Positions 33,585-36,803 of a stretch of 36,803 bases of DNA are shown in pieces. This stretch comes from Paraglomus occultum. Taxonomy: Eukaryota > Glomeromycota > Glomeromycetes > Paraglomerales > Paraglomeraceae. The stretch's first letter is position 1, and every line of letters starts with the position of its first letter. The stretch spans positions 1 to 36,803 of the forward strand of contig CAJVPJ010000187.1 in NCBI GenBank assembly GCA_910592205.1, given 5' to 3'. Position numbers and translations under genes: made by a program. The notes beneath the pieces are model-generated. The model ran no database searches and had not been told where the DNA came from. It was given only the letters and a program-made list of their open reading frames with translations.

Positions 33585-34569
33585 ATGCCCCAGACATCAA
33601 TACCGACCCTAACCCCGACTAGCAGCGGCACAGACCAGCTTTCATCTCTTACACCAGACAAGTTGAAACTTTTGTCACAATTCCGATCCAATCTGCCCAA
33701 TCTTCTCTCATCCCAAAAACTATCGCCATCAGAATCGACCCTAAAACCGATCACAACGGACATTGCTTTGTATTGCTATCTACAAGGAAACAGATGGTCG
33801 TTGGCCGAAGCTGAGAAACAGTGGTTGAAAACCGTTGCCTGGAGAATTGCTTACAAGACCAGCGAGATAAGTCACGAGGATGAGGATGTCAGTAAATGTG
33901 CGAGGTTTCGGACTAATTACGTTAATGGGTTTGATAAGTTTGGGCGACCTCTAATATATTTGAAAAAGAGGGCCGATAAGCATGAGAAACATGACTTTGC
34001 GGCTGGATTGAGGCTACTAGTTCATTCGGTAAGGATGTAATGATATTATGTGACTCTACCTTATCTTGCCTTACCATGCCTTACCATGCCATAACACGCT
34101 CTTAATCCATAAACCACTTTAGCTCGAAACAGCTTTAAAAGTGATGCCTTCTACAGCTCATCAACTGGTCATAATCATGGATTTTACACTCTTCCATCAA
34201 TCTCACAGCGTTCCTCTTCCTGTTGCCCGCGAAACTCTTACGATTCTATCAACGCACTATCCCGAACGGCTTGCTCGTGCATATTTGGTAAACGCACCGT
34301 TCCTTTTACGGTGCTTTCTCAAGTTACTTTCTCCATTTATGGACGAAGTTACTAGAAATAAAATTGTATTCGTCGACAACGTTCCTACAGAGGCAAATAT
34401 GCAAGACGGAGCAGAAACCAAAAACGGTAAAAGCAAGATTGACCCGATATTAGCAGAATGGATTGATGAAAGTATGTTGGAAGTAGCTTATGGAGGGAAC
34501 TTGAATTTTGTGTATGAACACGACATTTATTGGAGCTTTGCTGAAGAGAACGGGATCAAGGCTTGGTAA
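33585..34569 (+). CDS. Sec14-like CRAL-TRIO domain protein, two exons
   Basis: Probable phospholipid or small-lipophile binding and transfer protein of the Sec14/CRAL-TRIO superfamily, cytosolic or membrane-associated. Exons 33585-34028 and 34123-34569 join in phase 0, giving 296 residues, a usual single-domain length. After a Ser/Thr/Pro-rich leader, residues 60-92 carry the CRAL-TRIO N-terminal helices (LYCYLQGNRWSLAEAEKQWL). The lipid-binding domain starts near residue 106, with NGFDKFGRPLIYLKKR (the GxDxxGRP-like turn), then HQLVIIMDF, PVARETLTILSTHYPERLAR, AYLVNAPFLLRCFLKLLSPF and VTRNKIVFVDN. A C-terminal PILAEWIDESMLEVAYGGNL segment matches the end of the fold (LPxEYGG-like). The phosphoinositide-binding residues cannot be judged by eye. 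The intron contains a small CCTTACCATG duplication (34071-34090). Confidence 0.88.
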
Positions 34570-36803
34570 TGATCAAATGCAAATTAAAATGATCGTAGAC
34601 GGGTTAGAAAACTCTGAACTGTGTGAAGGGACTATTTGCGACATAGAACGGGCCTTATAACTGGCCCTCAGAATTTAATAAACATAGAAATTTGTGATCA
34701 AGCATATTAGATATTACGTGAGTGGTTGTCAACTTGACAAGGTTTATACGTTATGTCTTTCTTAATACAAGGCTGAAGGTTGTGGGGAATAGGTCTTTGC
34801 TTGTTGAAATTTTTCAGCTTATAATGGATACTTGGTTGTCGTGACATATTCCGGCGTTGAGTCTTAATCAACACTGAGCTCGCTATGACAATTAATATGG
34901 CAAAGAATTGATATTGATCCAAAGTATATCATGTACAGAGACGGATCTTTTGAATTAAAAAAATGCGAGCGCTCTTTGTCTTTTAAAAATTTAGCGGCTT
35001 TCAGTTAGTTATCGATCAACGAGTTCAATTAACTCTAAATTGAGTTATTGGTTCACCAATTGCTATACTATTAGGTAGAATAATTGTTCCTCGATATTAA
35101 ACTTGATGCAAATACGGTTTTAATAATTCGACAGCATCAACGGACGTTGGCTCGAAGAATTCTTGAAATTGATTGTTTTGAGCAATACCATTATTTTATT
35201 TGTGAAGTTTTGTTAGACTTGTAACAGAAAATTGGAACTGTCGACTTATTTTGCGTACTCTTAACGCATCAGTCGTGACATTAATTCATAAGTCTAACCC
35301 TCTCATAAATATTTTAATTCCTGAAATGACACGTACATTGAAGTGATCAAATGAGATGATAGAATGAAACGAGATATTAATAAAACGAATGAGACGTACA
35401 AAATTGGTGTACTTGGACATTTAATCCATTACGTCAGTAACTGGGATAATTTGAAGATGAGTCAGAGATCAACTTTGCATTACAACTTTAATGTTACTCT
35501 TTAATAAAAAATTAATTGGTTGAACCTATCCATTTTCATAGTGATTACAAATACAATGTTTATCTTTGCAATAATTCGATTAATTTTAATTTTACACTAA
35601 ATGGTGAAAAAAAATTACGTGAATATGACCAATTCTTCTCAAATCCGGTTTGCCCAATCATAAATCGTATTACATCCTCTTGGAAAATAAAAACAATGTC
35701 TGCAGTAATTCTGCGATAAATAGATAAAAACAAAAACTAAGAACAATAGATTGCGCAAATTGTTTAACGTGCATGGTAATGTAAAGCTCGTTATACAACA
35801 ACGTTTGTAAGAAAAAAATGTCGATATTAATAATATACACGACAGACAAGGCTGACAACTTAAGAGCTCTACGAAAGACTACAAGTTAAACTTTTGAGAA
35901 AGTTGGTAACAAAAGCACAAGAGCACTGATAAGGTTACAGGAGCAAGTTACTAAAATTAGAAACTTTTTTTTGGGATTAACAATAATAAGGCAGCATTTT
36001 AGGGGCAGGTCAGTAGAATCAAATCTAATTTATTTAAGACAATGACCACAAAAGGATAATGCGGAACAAAAGGGGCATAACGTGACTATATTAATACTGT
36101 CAATCTTTTAGCTCCCGTTCGCGTCATCTTCTCAATTACAAACTTTTTCGCAAAACAGACAACGACGGTTACCGAAAATCAAACCTATTACGTTATGACA
36201 CCAAACAATCACGCCAGCGAACGGTAATAACTCTTCCAGAGAAAGCGTAAATAAATGCTGGACGCCTACGAAAGCCGTCGTGACCTCTTCGAACGTAAAT
36301 TTTTTCGCGACAAACTTTTTTACCCAACAAAACTGGTAAATTTATTGCTGTAATTAAATCGAGTTTCTGTCAAGGTAAACTTACTGTATGGTAAGCAAAA
36401 CGGGGGGAGGGGAGGCAGTGTTTATCACGACAACGGGCAGCAAAATGGCATGGCGGCAAGGCTAAGCGTACATATATATATTCGGGTGTTTAAATGACAA
36501 ATAACAGAGTTAAGTGTACGTATACGCGTTTAAGAGACATCTTAGCGGTGGCAAAGTGGCAAAATCAAGTGCACACATATAAAATCGAGGGATAATTTAA
36601 CGTTGTTATCCATATGCTAATTATTTTTTCTTAGAGTCGATTGTTTGATTGCATCGAACTTTTTCTATTTCTGCTCCTACCTCAACGTGGTGAGCGGGTG
36701 ACAACGTCTATGAAAATATTTTGAAATTGACTAGACGCGTTTTGATTCACTTTTGTAGTTAACGGCAATGTGAAGTCGAAGGGCTAGATTTGAACTTTAT
36801 GGT
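34570..36803. other. Intergenic to the end of the window, no gene seen
   Basis: About 2.2 kb of AT-rich sequence. The open frames (34922-34707 minus, 35516-35719 plus, 35858-35670 minus) are short and biased to Asn, Ile and Lys, with no motif. A slightly more GC-rich patch at 36100-36320 has no open frame of note. No repeat, transposon end or RNA gene is recognised. Confidence 0.5.

Noticed and set aside
1-36803. CRISPR arrays, bacterial operons, phage or insertion-sequence modules
   Set aside because: No regularly spaced repeats, transposase or integrase motifs or Shine-Dalgarno-led gene strings were seen; intron structure throughout shows a eukaryotic chromosome.

Overview
The window looks like nuclear DNA of an AT-rich, intron-rich early-diverging fungus. 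An arbuscular mycorrhizal fungus (Glomeromycotina) is the best guess. This rests on small GT-AG introns, several exons per gene, and a protein kinase with the zinc-ribbon plus 'VEWINYDR' leader and DLG/HRDIHSGN motifs typical of the very large kinase families of Rhizophagus and its relatives. The species call is inference; exon structures were built by hand from splice sites, reading phase and family motifs.

Layout. 0.8-1.0 kb: one isolated minus-strand exon resembling the end of a fasciclin (FAS1) domain. 2.9-5.0 kb (-): a DHHC protein S-acyltransferase of the Pfa4 type in seven exons. 5.2-8.6 kb (-): an intronless 1141-residue GPI ethanolamine-phosphate transferase of the GPI13/PIG-O type. 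9.5-11.3 kb (+): a class 2 mitochondrial dihydroorotate dehydrogenase in four exons. 11.7-14.7 kb (-): a PMT2-type protein O-mannosyltransferase in eleven exons, including a 15-nt microexon. 15.5-16.6 kb (-): a PRMT3-like protein with only the N-terminal zinc finger and linker; the methyltransferase domain is absent. 17.8-19.8 kb (-): an eight-exon conserved protein of unknown function with an apparent one-base frameshift near its end.

From 20 to 26 kb the sequence is gene-poor, with short repeats and possible decayed coding pieces. Then come a zinc-ribbon TKL-like kinase (26.3-27.6 kb, +), a small basic orphan protein behind a clear TATA box (28.9-29.5 kb, +), an AlkB-type dioxygenase interrupted by an 18-base G run (31.8-32.7 kb, -) and a Sec14/CRAL-TRIO lipid-binding protein (33.6-34.6 kb, +). 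The last 2.2 kb shows no gene.

Functional themes. Pfa4, GPI13 and PMT2 are all multi-spanning ER membrane enzymes that act on cell-wall or secreted proteins, and they lie on one strand within 12 kb, with the pyrimidine-synthesis gene DHODH transcribed oppositely between them. No new multi-gene system is evident. The points most worth a second look are the truncated PRMT3-like gene, the microexon through the PMT catalytic motif, the two apparent frame breaks and the frame-neutral kinase intron.
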